From Acanthornis magna (lineage: Eukaryota; Chordata; Aves; Passeriformes; Acanthizidae), in the NCBI GenBank assembly GCA_036785705.1, contig JAWUZG010000084.1, positions 5,143,001 to 5,207,000 of the forward strand: DNA of 64,000 nucleotides, written 5' to 3'. The notes beneath the pieces are model-generated. The model worked only from the letters and a program-made list of their open reading frames with translations, was not told the DNA's origin and made no database searches. Within the stretch, counting starts at the first letter, position 1. Every line of letters starts with the position of its first letter. The position numbers were made by a program, and so were the translations under genes. This document shows positions 1 to 13,967 of the stretch, piece by piece.

Positions 1-1294
1 CATGAAATGTGTCCTGGATTTGTAGTGTTGAATAGGCTGTGTCTTAAAATTAAAATCCACAGAAAAGTCCACAGACCACATATGGATTCTGTGCTCCATA
101 ACATGGCACAGAGTAACTGGTCTGGCTTCTTTGCTCCCTGCTCGTGCAAACCATCCCACGCTTTGTCAGGGAGGGGCTGTGGCTCCCACTGAAACCAGCT
201 CCTTAATAAACTGATGGTGACACTTTGTGGGGACTCCAAACCTGAAATGCTGCGTGACATTTTCCCAAAGGTGGAAGATTTATGGGTTTGACCTAAATTA
301 ATCAAGAAGTAGAACCTTAATTAAGAAGCAGGTTGCTTCTGAAAACAGCCAACACACTTCAAAGGGCTGAAGCCATATACTTCATGGGAACAAAGAAGAG
401 AAAACAGGGTCAAAACAGACCGTATCTGTGCCTTGTTCTCACCCCATTCAGCTTGCGCATGGGGGGTGCTCTGCTGGCATTTTAAAAATAGCAGGGGAAC
501 ATCTGCCACCCAAAGGAGAACTGGGGAGTGTGCGAGGGGCATGTGGTTTATTCAAAAGCCACTGCTCCCCCATGGAAGCAGAAGATGAGCCAGATATACC
601 TTTTTTTTTTTTTGTCTACCAAGTCCTGGTTGTTTTCTCATTGATTTCAGTTGATCCAGGATATCCCTGTTACTCTCCTTTTTTCCCCCTAGCTAGGTGA
701 TTTCACTTCATGAATGCAGGAGGCAAATTGATCCTATTTTATCCTCTCATCATACCAGGTACAGCTGTTAGCTGATGGGAAGGTGGTTTAAGAAAAACAA
801 GAAATGAGTCTCTTGAAGGCATGGCACATTTTTCGGACCTCAGTTCTCACAGTGTCCTGGAAGAAACACCTCAACCTCAGGTAACTACTGTGCTCCTCAG
901 TCGGTTCTAGTTGCTCAGTTAATGATGTATTTGTACCATTTATTCTGTAGTATTTTGAACAGGTCATTCCTACTTCTGGAATTAAGAGTTGGGTGACTTT
1001 TCCCATTGTAACTGTGTGGTTTAAATGATGTTTCAAGAAAATGCACCACGGTTTCTTAGGGAAGACACACAAGCAAGAAGTAGGACGATGGACTCTTCAT
1101 TGAACACAGCTTCCAGATGTGCCAGCCTCGAGTGCCATCCCCACAGGTTTTTGTAAATCCTGCTGGGTCTCCTTTGCACCTTAAGGAAGGTACACAGGTA
1201 TTGCTGCAAGTCTGGCCTTGTGCTATTTTGGAAAAGGGTTTCGAAAGTTACACCCAGTGTTAAGAAGAGATTGATGTAAGAGATTAAGATAAAT
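1..1294. other. Intergenic DNA downstream of TEAD1
   Basis: No exon, conserved protein segment or RNA gene is seen. Short open frames here lack any recognisable domain. A plus-strand AATAAA near 207 has no gene upstream of it. In other vertebrates the next gene past the TEAD1 3' end is RASSF10, but nothing of it is visible here. Confidence 0.6.
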
Positions 1295-1315
1295 GCACAA
1301 AACACTTTCATTTTC

Positions 1316-1321
1316 TTTATT
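1316..1321 (-). terminator. TEAD1: Canonical poly(A) signal AATAAA of TEAD1
   Basis: The plus strand reads TTTATT, so the transcript reads AAUAAA. A GU-rich stretch (GTGTTTTGTGC, 1295-1305) lies just downstream on the transcript. By eye I found no other TTTATT on the plus strand between 1322 and 6986, so this is the first canonical signal after the stop codon. Cleavage would be expected at about 1285-1306. Variant signals such as AUUAAA occur earlier and could give shorter forms. Confidence 0.65.
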
Positions 1322-3020
1322 TTCAATCGATACTGTATGAATACAAAGTTTCTAGAAAGCTACAAAAATTCTACCACTTTATCAAGAAGGCATCAAAATG
1401 TGTCACTTTGCAAAGACATGAAAACACCTGCAGTAACCGACACAAAAATAGCATTTTTAGAGTGATGAAATAATTGCACTTAACTGTCATGGATATTAAA
1501 GTTATCACACATATGTACCGCGAAAGCTAGAATACATTTTTTTTTTTACAAAGCACTTTATAAAAAAATTCTCTGCACACAAAACCTATACTTTTCATAT
1601 TACTATCATACTAAAGATAAATTCACTTTAAAGCCAACACTTAAAACATTTTAAACAAAAAAAAAGGTACCAGTACCTACACACAGACAATAACAAATAC
1701 AAGAATACTGTACTGCCAAGAGGTTTGACTGAAACTCCTTTCGAAAGCTTCTGCAAATATGTTAAAAAAACATTGGAGAACATTCAGTTTTTTCCAAGAG
1801 CCTTCCCTCACTGTCTAAGCTAGAGGTACTTTATCATCAAAAGGCAAGTTCTGCATCAAAAGTTACCAGCAGCAGTACAATATTAAAGTAACCACTGACC
1901 ATATATGAATATGCTTAAGTCACAAACCCATTTTATACACATTACACAAATAAACATAAAGTGAGAATTCCATTAAGTCATTTACAAATGTGAACAAATG
2001 CACATGGCAAAAAAACCCCAAAACAAAACAAAAACCCAACCTGTTTTACATAAAATGTACTGAAGAATTAAAGGCTACTCGGGTTTTCAATGTTATAAAA
2101 TTCTTTTGTCTTTTTTTTTTTCAGGCACATATTGTATTTTTTGTCTGCAGTCATGAGCCTGAATCAGAGGCCCATAAAACAAAACAAAACAAAACCAAAA
2201 ACACATATTCTGTAAGGAGGTAACAGGGATCCATCTCCTTTTAGTCAACTGAGTGCATTTAAGATTTAATTTACACACTAAAACTAATTACATGATCTCA
2301 GCAAGAATGACCTGAAAAGTTAAAAGATGAAGATGTCCAGAGTGTTTCTTGTACTTTGACTTATCCAGCCTCAATCTTTCTTAGGGGGCTAAACATCTCG
2401 TTATGAAAGATAAGAGGGGGGAAAGGAGATCATCCTGAGAAAAGGACAAAGCCGGGCTCTATTCCACATATCTGCCGTGTGCCCGGGCACGTGTATCCTC
2501 ACGGGAAAAGGAATGGGGGGAGGACAACAGGGCTCTCAGTGTGACTGACTGAGTGCTCCAGGAAAGCTCCCAGGGGAGCTGCTTCAGACAGCAGGCATGC
2601 CCCAGGACTCGCAGTGGAAAAATAAATAGATACAGATTAGCACATCAAATGTCGTATCTGCCCTGGACTGGCCAGTTACTTACATTCAACATTAATGTAC
2701 ACCCTTCATTATTCCCAATAGCCCAGCCCGTGGGAGTCCAACGGGACAAGCTACCGCCAAACGGAGCTGGAGCTGTGGTGGAGAGGAAAAGTGAGAAACA
2801 GGCATGATATCTGCAATTCCTTCAAAATAGTGGTGCAGTACCTAAATATAATCAGTTTGGAATTCAAGTAAGTAAAACTACATTTGTTAGTAGTAATTTT
2901 CAACAGCCCCAAATTGGTACCATTATGCTCGTTTTAATGAGACAGAGGTGTAGTTTATCACAAATATTGATTAGCACAGCTGAAATGTTTGGCAATAACT
3001 GAAAAAGTATGTTCTGCTTG

Positions 3021-3110
3021 TGGGCCAAAAGTGTCTTTGCCCTACCTCAGTTTCATTGAGTTCAACAGGGTTACTTGTCTTATAGAGGTAAGAGAGATTT
3101 AGACCTTGAA
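3021..3110. repeat. Possible ancient amniote palindromic repeat fragment in the 3' UTR
   Basis: It begins with GGGCCAAAA, then a segment resembling the CATTGACTTCAATGG-type core, then GGGTTACTTGTCTTATA. This pattern recalls an old, very abundant amniote interspersed repeat. The copy is diverged and the family name cannot be fixed by eye. Confidence 0.35.
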
Positions 3111-6100
3111 GGAATAACAAAAATAATATTTTAGAGAAAGGGAATTTGAATTATCACAATATTTACCACACAGTGTCACAATATTTCTCTATATAAAAAG
3201 TTAATCTTAGTTTTTCATCAAATACTTTAAAAATCAAGTTAAAATTGTATTCACAACTATATAATCCCTCTGACAGCTTTTGGTTTTGCTGATATTCGTT
3301 CTTTCTAAAATTGTTAAAATGTTGCTCCTCTTCCCATTGATTTCAGTTGTAGTGGAGAGTATGGCCCCCGTTCACAGAAGGTATCACACACAGACACATT
3401 AAGAGGAGCTTTTTTTCTTTTTTTTCCAAGACATAATCTGGGAGGAAAACAAAACAACCCTGTGTTTTGAGTCACGCTGGCCATAGTTTCTCTACCAGCA
3501 GCTTCATCCACAACACTCACACTCAACATTTCAATGCTTAAACCCACACAATTGCATTTACCCTCGCTATGCTCAGTTCTCCATGTTCGTCTTGTTTTAT
3601 GCATCTGACCTTCAGCATGCACAACTTTGTAAACAAAATCTTCTGTCTACACAAAGAATCTTCACAGATACCAAAATATTATTAGAGGAGATCAATGGAG
3701 CCATGTTTGTCCACTGAAATTCTGTAGTATACGGATCTCCCGTTATGCAGATGCGTGACTGGATGAAGAGAATATAAATGTGAATATTTTCATTTTTATA
3801 ACACAGACGAATCAGTTGCTGGTTTGCAATGCTGTCAGAAATGGCAAACAGTAGATTATTCTTCAGCAGGCTGATCATTAGCAAAATCCCTTTGCTATGA
3901 ATGGTGCTCTTTTATGAATGGAGGCCTGTAGATTCAACTTATTCCAATAAACCAAAGGCATTACGGTGATAACTAAATATTTTTGGTCTCTCTACAAATT
4001 GTCATTATTATGGCAGCACTTTTCTAAGCTGGAATTTCAAACCAAAGGCACTTTCATGCTAGAGTGCAGAAGAGTCACAATTAATTATTTGGTCATGAAA
4101 TTTAAAAAGGCAGCATTCATTAATACAATTCACTTTTCATGGAGAACTAGGAATCTTTAACCTTTCCTTTTGGTATAGGCATTTCACTGCAATGGGACTG
4201 ACTTGTACAGACGGCTGGTTTAGACCAAGCAGTCAAAGAGCGTTTCTGTGGGGAAAAATACAGATATTTTAAAAATGGAACCAATTAATAAAACAATATA
4301 TAAAATTTATGTTAAGAGGCTAAAGGTACTTCTAATATAATGCTAAGGCACTGCATATTGTAATGCTTTGGCAGCTCTCAATTAAAAGGTTCCTACAAAA
4401 AAGTAACAGTAACAAGATAAGTACTTCCAGCTTACAAAAGAGCTCACAGTTTACAGGCAGCCTGTTGGACTACACACCCCACACTCAACAGTTGAAGGAT
4501 TAAGGCTTTTAAGAATTAACATATACAGGGTATGGATCATTTACAGAAGTGTAAAGAAAAGACGATGGAAGTAGTTTCCCTAATATTACATATGTGAACA
4601 CCAATAAACATTGTGACTGTTTATACCCTATAGTTATGGCATATGGAGTGTGCCAGATCCTATTAAGAAAAACTGTACCTGGTTCTGCAAATTGACTTAC
4701 ATAATTTATATGCCTTAAAGAGTTTGCTTGTTATTAAAAAAAAAAAAAAATTAAAAAAAATCACCAAACCCACAATTCAAACCCTAAATAAAAGACAACT
4801 TTAGAACAAAAAACAAAAAGTAGTTTTTGAATTGTAACACCAAGTGCTTAGAATAAAGGGCTACCGTTAGGCTGTTACAATGCAGTGCTTTTCCTGATGT
4901 GATTGTTAGTGTTAAAAATGAGTGTTAAAAGAGACCTTACCATGGGCACGTTTCTCTGTTCAGTTCGCAGAGTATTAAACTGGAAGATCATCAGCCCTAA
5001 TATCCACAAGCAGGTAACAGCTAGACATCACAGCAACCATCCAAACCATCCTCCTCATGGAGTCAGATCAGGCTGAGGGATTAAAGCAGTGTCCCTTCCC
5101 CTCGGTGATGTTTGCATCCTCCTCAAACCCGAGACCTCATCAGTGTTAGGGATGATCATGGTCTGACCCACTATCTTGTCTAGGTTCTGTTCTTGTCTAG
5201 ACATTTCAACAGTGGGCAATTCTAACAGAAAGGACTATGCAGCAATATAATTTAAAGAAAAAAATAAAGACTTGCTAGTTTGAAGACTACAGCACTGTGC
5301 CTGGGAATAAATTCTACACTTAAATTGTGCATGGGAGCATATGGTAAAGGGCAGGGAGGAGGGACCTGCTGAACATTAACTTTGTTTCAGGACTGTGAAA
5401 GACTTTCCTAAGAACCCTCTCTGCTGGTAACTCATCACTGACCTTTAAGGTGGCTTGTGCTTGGTCAGGCGGCCCTCAGCCTTTCAGACAAATGTTTTGC
5501 CTGAGAACCCTCTGCTGGCCCAGCGCCTGCCCAGACAACTCCTGCTTGGGCAATGAGGGGCAGCAGGAAGAGAAGAGCTGGCACACCCTCTGTCCTAAAC
5601 GGGAGTGGTGAGACAGCTGCTTTCACTCCTGTGTGGGCCTCAGACCCACGGCCACGGTTCGAAGCCTTACAGTATTAAAATATCTCCAGATGTACTTTAC
5701 TTCCTGGAGTCTTCCCTGAATATATCAGAAGGATGAATGCTACCACATCCAAGAGGACAGCAGATCCCACGTGGCAGGTGTGTGTTTGTTTCGGATAAGG
5801 TCTTTGCCAGAACTGGAGAGACAACGGGGAGAGGTATAAGAGCACCATGATTAAGAGGAAAAGGAGAAAAAAAAATTCTCCACTTTCCAGTCTTCTTTGC
5901 CTGATGTTGGTTGTGATTTTCTAGCATCTCACAGATATTAAAGCTGTTGATCCTTTCAGAGGTGTACACACTCTTCTTTCAAACACATCAGTGTTTTGCT
6001 TTCTGTTTGCGAATGACTCGATGCTGTCGCAATGTCAGGTGTTTCCATTCATCTCTTAATTTCAGAGTTGCAAGTTTTTTGCTCAACTTATTAGAAAACA

Positions 6101-6986
6101 TAGTTGTCCATATAAAATATAACTGCACACACAAGACTACATATAATGCAAGTCTAAATCTTCAGTATTTACCTACTTATTGCAAAATGAGCCATCTTTT
6201 TCATTAAATAATCAAATTTTCATATTAGTACAATACAACTTTATACTCTTTTAAAATACACTAGATATGTTAGGGGTAAGGGATGATGTTTTCTTTCTCT
6301 GCAATACCTGTTTGAAAGTTTAATGGATTAGAAGATTAGTTTTAGCGTTGAGAAAAAAATACAAAATTTGCCTAATTTTAGGACCTGTCTGTTTCTATCA
6401 GGCATTTCTTAAGGCTATATTTTTCATTTGGTTTCAAACAGAAAAATGTTTCATTTTAAAAAATAATTTAGTGAATTACATTCGTCCATATCTTCCACCC
6501 TAATTAGTTACAAAGATAATTCTATAAAGATTATTGACTTTGTGTACTCATTTACAGTTATAGCTAAAGATTCATTTCAATTTCACTTGCATTGTAAAAC
6601 AAGTATTTCATGTTGGAAAAAAACCCAAAATAAATTCTTATAAATGCTGTCAGTTTTTCCCCATGGCAAATGCTCTGTCATACATTTTTCTATCAGAATT
6701 AAAAATAGGCCTCCACAGACAGAGGCGTTAGGTTCTTAAATACAGTCTTCCCAAAGAACTGTGGTTTACAAATTTGAAGAACACTTAGTTTTAGAAATAA
6801 TTTTTACAACTGTACCAGAATTTCACAGCTACAATTATATATGAACACATTAAAAATGACTTCACTAAAACAGGATTTAGAAAAATGTGGGTGAAAGTTG
6901 GGCCAGAGGCACTGCCACTTAGTGTTGAGGTTTACAGTCTGTGTTTTGATAAAGAAGTGAAATGAAGTGTATATATAAATAACAGC

Positions 6987-8988
<2,002 letters not shown>

Positions 8989-10190
8989 TCATTTAACAGT
9001 GTGAATAGCATAAGTGGTCATTAGCCCACGATTCTTTTCAGAAATAAGGGGGGAGCTTAATGGTGATGACAGTGACAGTGGAAAAAGTCTGTCAGGGAAG
9101 TAGCTGCCTAATTGTTGCAGTAAGAACCTTAGGAAAACAGCAATTTATTCAAATTTTAAACAATAAAAGATGACCCAGTATTTCTCTGGGCTACAGGTGA
9201 TGTTCTTGTCTGGCAGATAGCTGATGGAATCCCTGGAGCAAAGGAATGATCACCTGCAAGGAGCCTGGCTCCAGAGCCAACCCCAGAAGAGAACCTGTCT
9301 CAAATTCAGCCGAGCCACCCCATTCCAGAGAGGCCACAGCTCACTTTCTCCTTTTCCCTTCTTAAAGCAAAGAAATCCTCCTGGCAGAGAGAGACAGCTG
9401 GGCAGCACGGCATTGATCTCTGATAAGACGGTGCCTGGCCATATGGCGTTGATTCAGCAAAATACTCCACTCCACGGAGCAGTCTGACACAACCCCCAGG
9501 CTTCTCATGCCGTGCCCACCACCAGTAAATACTGCTGGGAGTATTTGCTTGCTTCCAGCATTTCTCTGCAGCCTCAGTAACCATCCAGCTGCCTTTGATA
9601 TGTAGCATCAGAGACCAAGACTCGCAGGATCAAGGGAGGAACAGCGCTACCTTCAATTATTCATGTCCCAATCCAAGTCCTGTGCACAGCAGGATTAATT
9701 TGGCTACAAAGCAACCACACAGTGTTCACCTGCTGAATCTGGCCTCCCCAGGCCTGCAGCAGTGCTGGAGCTGTTCTGCCACTCTGCTCTTTGACATCAT
9801 GGATCCCTTTTCAAAAGCCCTTTACTTAAAAGCGCACTAATATGGATAAAGGCAGAGTCTAGGGATATGCACAGCTGGATTTGTTGATTCAGGCATTAGC
9901 TCTGCTGACATCTTTGATGCCCAAAGAGAGAGCGGGCAGGGCTTTGTTTTTATGTGGAAATAGCTGATCAGCTACTGCAGCATGACAGCTAAGAATCACC
10001 TGAATTTGAAAGTCACTCCAAGATGAGAATTCTAGCAAGAAAATGTACTTTTGCAGCTGTTTCAATTGCAAGTCTAGCTCTGCTTGGTTCTGCTCCTAAT
10101 ATAGAAATGGAATGCAAAATACCTGACAGATACCTTCATGTTTACCCTTAGATTTTTTTAGAACCCAGTTTGCAGGTATGCTTACCCATG

Positions 10191-10311
10191 CCCCATCCCT
10201 GGAAATGTTCAACGTCAGAGTGGATGGGGCTTTGAACAACCAGGTCTAGTGGAAGGTGTTGGAAACAGGTGATCTCTAAGATTCCTTATGACCAAACCAC
10301 TCCATGACTCT
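10191..10311 (+). mobile_element. CR1 LINE 3' fragment
   Basis: The text CCATCCCTGGAAATGTTCAA, then TGGATGGGGCTTTGA, CAACCAGGTCTAGTGGAAGG and a degenerate tail ending TCCATGACTCT, follows the well-known 3' end of avian CR1 elements. It is truncated and diverged, and lies antisense to TEAD1. Confidence 0.8.
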
Positions 10312-10872
10312 AGCGTGGAGCACTCACCATAGTTCAAGTAATTTGTAACTATTTAATTTTTAGCTTGGCAACAACTCATTAATTGTCCTTAGTGTCTGCA
10401 GCCCTTATTTGTGGTAGGGCGTTGTGAGGCAATATGCTGATAATAGCACACACTGAGCTAGCCTGTGGTGCAGAGAAGACACAAGTCTAAGATTACTTGG
10501 GGCTACCTTTGTAAATTAATCAGTGGAGCAGCCTCCTGAGGTTTGCACACAGCAACACAAACAGCCCCACAGTCACGTATTTTGCATAACAGGAAGAAAT
10601 CCTATCGCTCTTACACCTTGTTTCTTGCACCTGCTTTGCGTGAGGTCAGCAGTTAATGTTTAATGTGCATCCAAAGCAGGGCTGGCACAGTGAGATACAA
10701 GGAATTGTTCTGAGCTGATAGTAAATAAGCAATTTGCCATCACAGCTGGCCTGCAATCGAAACATGGCAAACATCTAAACACAGCAAACTGCAGCAGCCA
10801 TCGGCCACACCACAGCTGCTCCACTGGAATTTCTGAAGAATAGGGATTTCTGCTAAAACAATTTACACCGCT

Positions 10873-10914
10873 GTTATTATTATTATTATTATTATTAATA
10901 ACAATAATAATAAA
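10873..10914. repeat. (ATT)n microsatellite
   Basis: About eight near-perfect TTA units are followed by an interrupted AAT-type tail. Confidence 0.9.
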
Positions 10915-11949
10915 AGTAATCTCGTAAAATGTGATTATTCCTGCTACCACAATCGCAGTTTTAATACCAAAACATTTTCTCTCTTTTCAGATGAACAAAA
11001 TATTTAAGAAATCATAAGTAAACCACCCCTCCCAATTTCATGATGACAAAAGTCAACTGCAGGGACCTTGCATTTCAAGCTGCAATAACAAACGTTTAGA
11101 GAGTTAAAAAAGGATAACCTTTTATCTGCTGCCTTCTGATTTTGAAGCCCACAAAAAAAAAAATCTAATTGTTGTATTTACATGCTGACATTTAACCTGG
11201 AAAAGTAACACATGTGGCCATCTGGCACCCTGTTGTTCACTCCATGGCTCCTCCAGTTCTTGCTGGAATCACCTGGAAGCCTGTGTACACAAAACATCCA
11301 GGCTGGGGCCTGATGTTTCAATCAGGAACACTCGAAACTATCACTCAATTGTCATGATTTACTCTTATGCAATCACAACATGGTTGCAAAAGTCCCATGA
11401 TGATCATATTGATGAGAATTATCTTTATTTATTCGTTTGCTCTTTGACTTTCTTTTTTTTTAGTCTAGCACACAATAAACATGTTTTCAAGGAAGGACAG
11501 AATTCTCTTTGTAAACAATTTTCATGTTCAACTCATTACAGATTGCTGAGAGCTGAAGCTTAAAGACTATTCAAAAAAATCTAACACCAACATTAAAAAA
11601 TCATAGGAGTTGGCAAGCAAACACTCTTAAATGAAGGCTTCACCAAAGCCTCTTTTAGTACTGTAACAATTTTGTCTTAAGGACTTAAGTATATTATTAT
11701 GGCTTAAATAGTAAGGGATTTGTCTAAACATACACATCTGAAAGTTAAATTGCATTTCTCAGACTGATGAAATTAAAATAATTTTTTGTTGGTTTTGTCC
11801 TTCCCCAAAACGTTAAATAAAAAAAAGAAAAAAGAAATAAAAAAGTACCTATGTGTCCATGAGAGTTGTAGATGTAGCTTTGAGTGGGAATAAGGTGATG
11901 TGTTATACATGAATACCCTGGTATTCAGCTTTACCTCCTTACTACAGTA

Positions 11950-12330
11950 TTGATTCCAGGGCTTGTGTCTACATTTTAGAAAGGATGCTGGAAAATTGGA
12001 AAGTGTTCAGAAAAGAGTTACAAGAATGATTTCAGGTCTGGAAAACATCCTTTGTAGTGAATGACTAATGAAACTCCATCTACTTACTTTTTCCAAGGGA
12101 AGTTTTTCCACAACCTTGTCATAGCCTACATGTTGCTACATGGGGAAGAGTCTTCTCCTAGATTAAATCTTGCAGAAAAGGACATTAAACGGCAAAAAGC
12201 TAAAGCTAAGCAAAACCAAAACGTGAAACAAGGCAGGGGCTGGTAACCCTGATGGCAATGAAATGCTGGCATAATTCTCAGATGAGGTGAAATCACTATT
12301 ATTTGGGGGTATCTTAAGCCAACTAAACAT
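11950..12330 (+). mobile_element. Old CR1-like LINE fragment
   Basis: The stretch GGAAAGTGTTCAGAAAAGAG, TACAAGAATGATTTCAGGTC and TGGAAAACATCCTTTGTAGT resembles the late ORF2/3' region of CR1 elements common in birds, turtles and crocodilians. It is strongly diverged and its limits are approximate. Confidence 0.55.
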
Positions 12331-12844
12331 CTGACAGGGATGATCTGGTTCAAGCAGATATTGTCCAAAGGTAAACATTACTTAATGAAGTTTACTGCCT
12401 GTGGTACATGACAGGCAAAACTACATAAAAGTAATAACAACAAAATTGCAATATGGGAATTTATCTTATTAGTCTTCTTATAATTTCCTGTTTCAATTAT
12501 CTTTGTGAAAGACATTACAACAGCCAAGCCTCTGGAGTGCTGCTACCAGCTCTGGTGCATTATTTCCATGGTGCTGTGTCTCCAGCTGTTCTCTTGCATT
12601 TCTGACACAGGTTGCAAGCCTTGCTGGGCTGTAAAACAGTTTTCCCTTCTGGGCAGCTGTGCTCTGAGCACCAGGCACTGGGGCTGGTGAGTACTCTTGC
12701 CGCCTATATAGACAAATAACTTTTTGAATGGTGACTTCAAATATATTGGCATGATTTCAAATATTAAGGCACTTCAAACATTATGGGATGATCATGTGTG
12801 AAGGAGTCCATTTACTCATTGAGTTTTAAAGATCAATACAATTT

Positions 12845-12857
12845 GGGGGGGGGGGGG
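12845..12857. repeat. G13 homopolymer
   Basis: Thirteen consecutive G residues on the plus strand, so a C13 run in the TEAD1 pre-mRNA. Confidence 0.9.
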
Positions 12858-13941
12858 AACCCAAAACCACAAATGGAATTTAAAAATTTTTTTCTTTTAA
12901 CTTTCAAGAGTAAAACTCTAATTTTGATTTATTTCTGAGCATTGAGTTTTATATTAGCTGAATGCTCTTGGAGGCGGGAGAGGCACTCAGCTTTCTGGCA
13001 CCCTATCTGCACTGTAAGAGCATGATTAATTCATTAATAAAGCAGAGTTTGTCAATGGGTAGCACTGGAAATATTACATATTAAGAGCATCCAGTATTCA
13101 ACACAGTGCATGTGTGGAGAAGTCTATACCAGTGTGCTGGAGCAAGCACCTAAACAGAGCTGGCTGCAAGCAAAATAGAGTAAAAATAAATTCAAAAACC
13201 ATCTTCCCATTCCTGTCCCAAGAGTTCTCGGGCTCTGTGCTACAGGCAGGGGCAGAGGGTAGAGCGCTTGTGTAATAATAACAGCTTTGGCTAACAAAAA
13301 AGCAACTGCAACAAAAATTGCTGGGAAGAGTCTAAATCCACCCTGCTGAGTAGAAGGAAAACAGCATCTACTGGAAACAGTGGGATTTGGGGAGGGCCAG
13401 AACAGTTTGCACTGGCACTCGGTAGTTAACATTAAGCACATAAGGTCACTTATTAACAACATATAGGTTTGAGCAACTGCTGACTGCGGGGAGGTGTGTT
13501 ACTCATATGACCGCACCGTGCCTCCCCTCCTCCTCCTCTCCAAAACGCCACCAAAGAGCAGAGATTCCAAATTGTGAAGCAATTTTTTCCAACAGGAGCA
13601 TCTGGGCCGTTGGCACGTTGCTCTGCAGCTCAGGAATTGCGTCCAGGTCTGCCACATGGTTGGGCTTGTGATGGACAGGCCGAGCTGCTCCGGCTTCCCA
13701 GCCCCTTCCACTCATTATCCAGTCCCCAGCACTAATGCCCCTGCATCAGCCTGCACAGGGGTCCTCCTCAGGCACCGCGTGAGCTCTCTGTGCAGAGAGG
13801 GCTGGGGGGGGGAAGCAAATGGATGCCTGCTTTCTTCCATATCTAATTTGTTTTGCATACATTTGCATGCTGGCCATTGAGCCATTCACATTGCGGGTCC
13901 CATTTGTGAGCTGCAGATCATTTGCCAGTCAAACTGGCGAA

Positions 13942-13967
13942 TGTGTGTGTGTGTGTGTGTGTGTGTG
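13942..13967. repeat. (TG)13 microsatellite
   Basis: Uninterrupted TG dinucleotides over 26 bases. On the TEAD1 transcript this is a CA repeat. A second short (TG) run lies near 14053. Confidence 0.92.

Larger units (their letters stand above)
1295..6986 (-). other. TEAD1: TEAD1 3' untranslated region (about 5.7 kb)
   Basis: The region starts right after the TGA stop and runs AT-rich and without exons to the poly(A) signal at 1316-1321. It contains several U-rich tracts on the transcript, such as the run at 4736-4750, and no convincing open frame. A long 3' UTR fits what is known for TEAD1 mRNAs. The left end is inferred from the signal alone. The segment at 3021-3110 resembles an ancient amniote repeat. 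Confidence 0.7.

Noticed and set aside
207..212. Plus-strand AATAAA near the left edge
   Set aside because: No plus-strand gene precedes it; such hexamers are expected by chance in AT-rich DNA.
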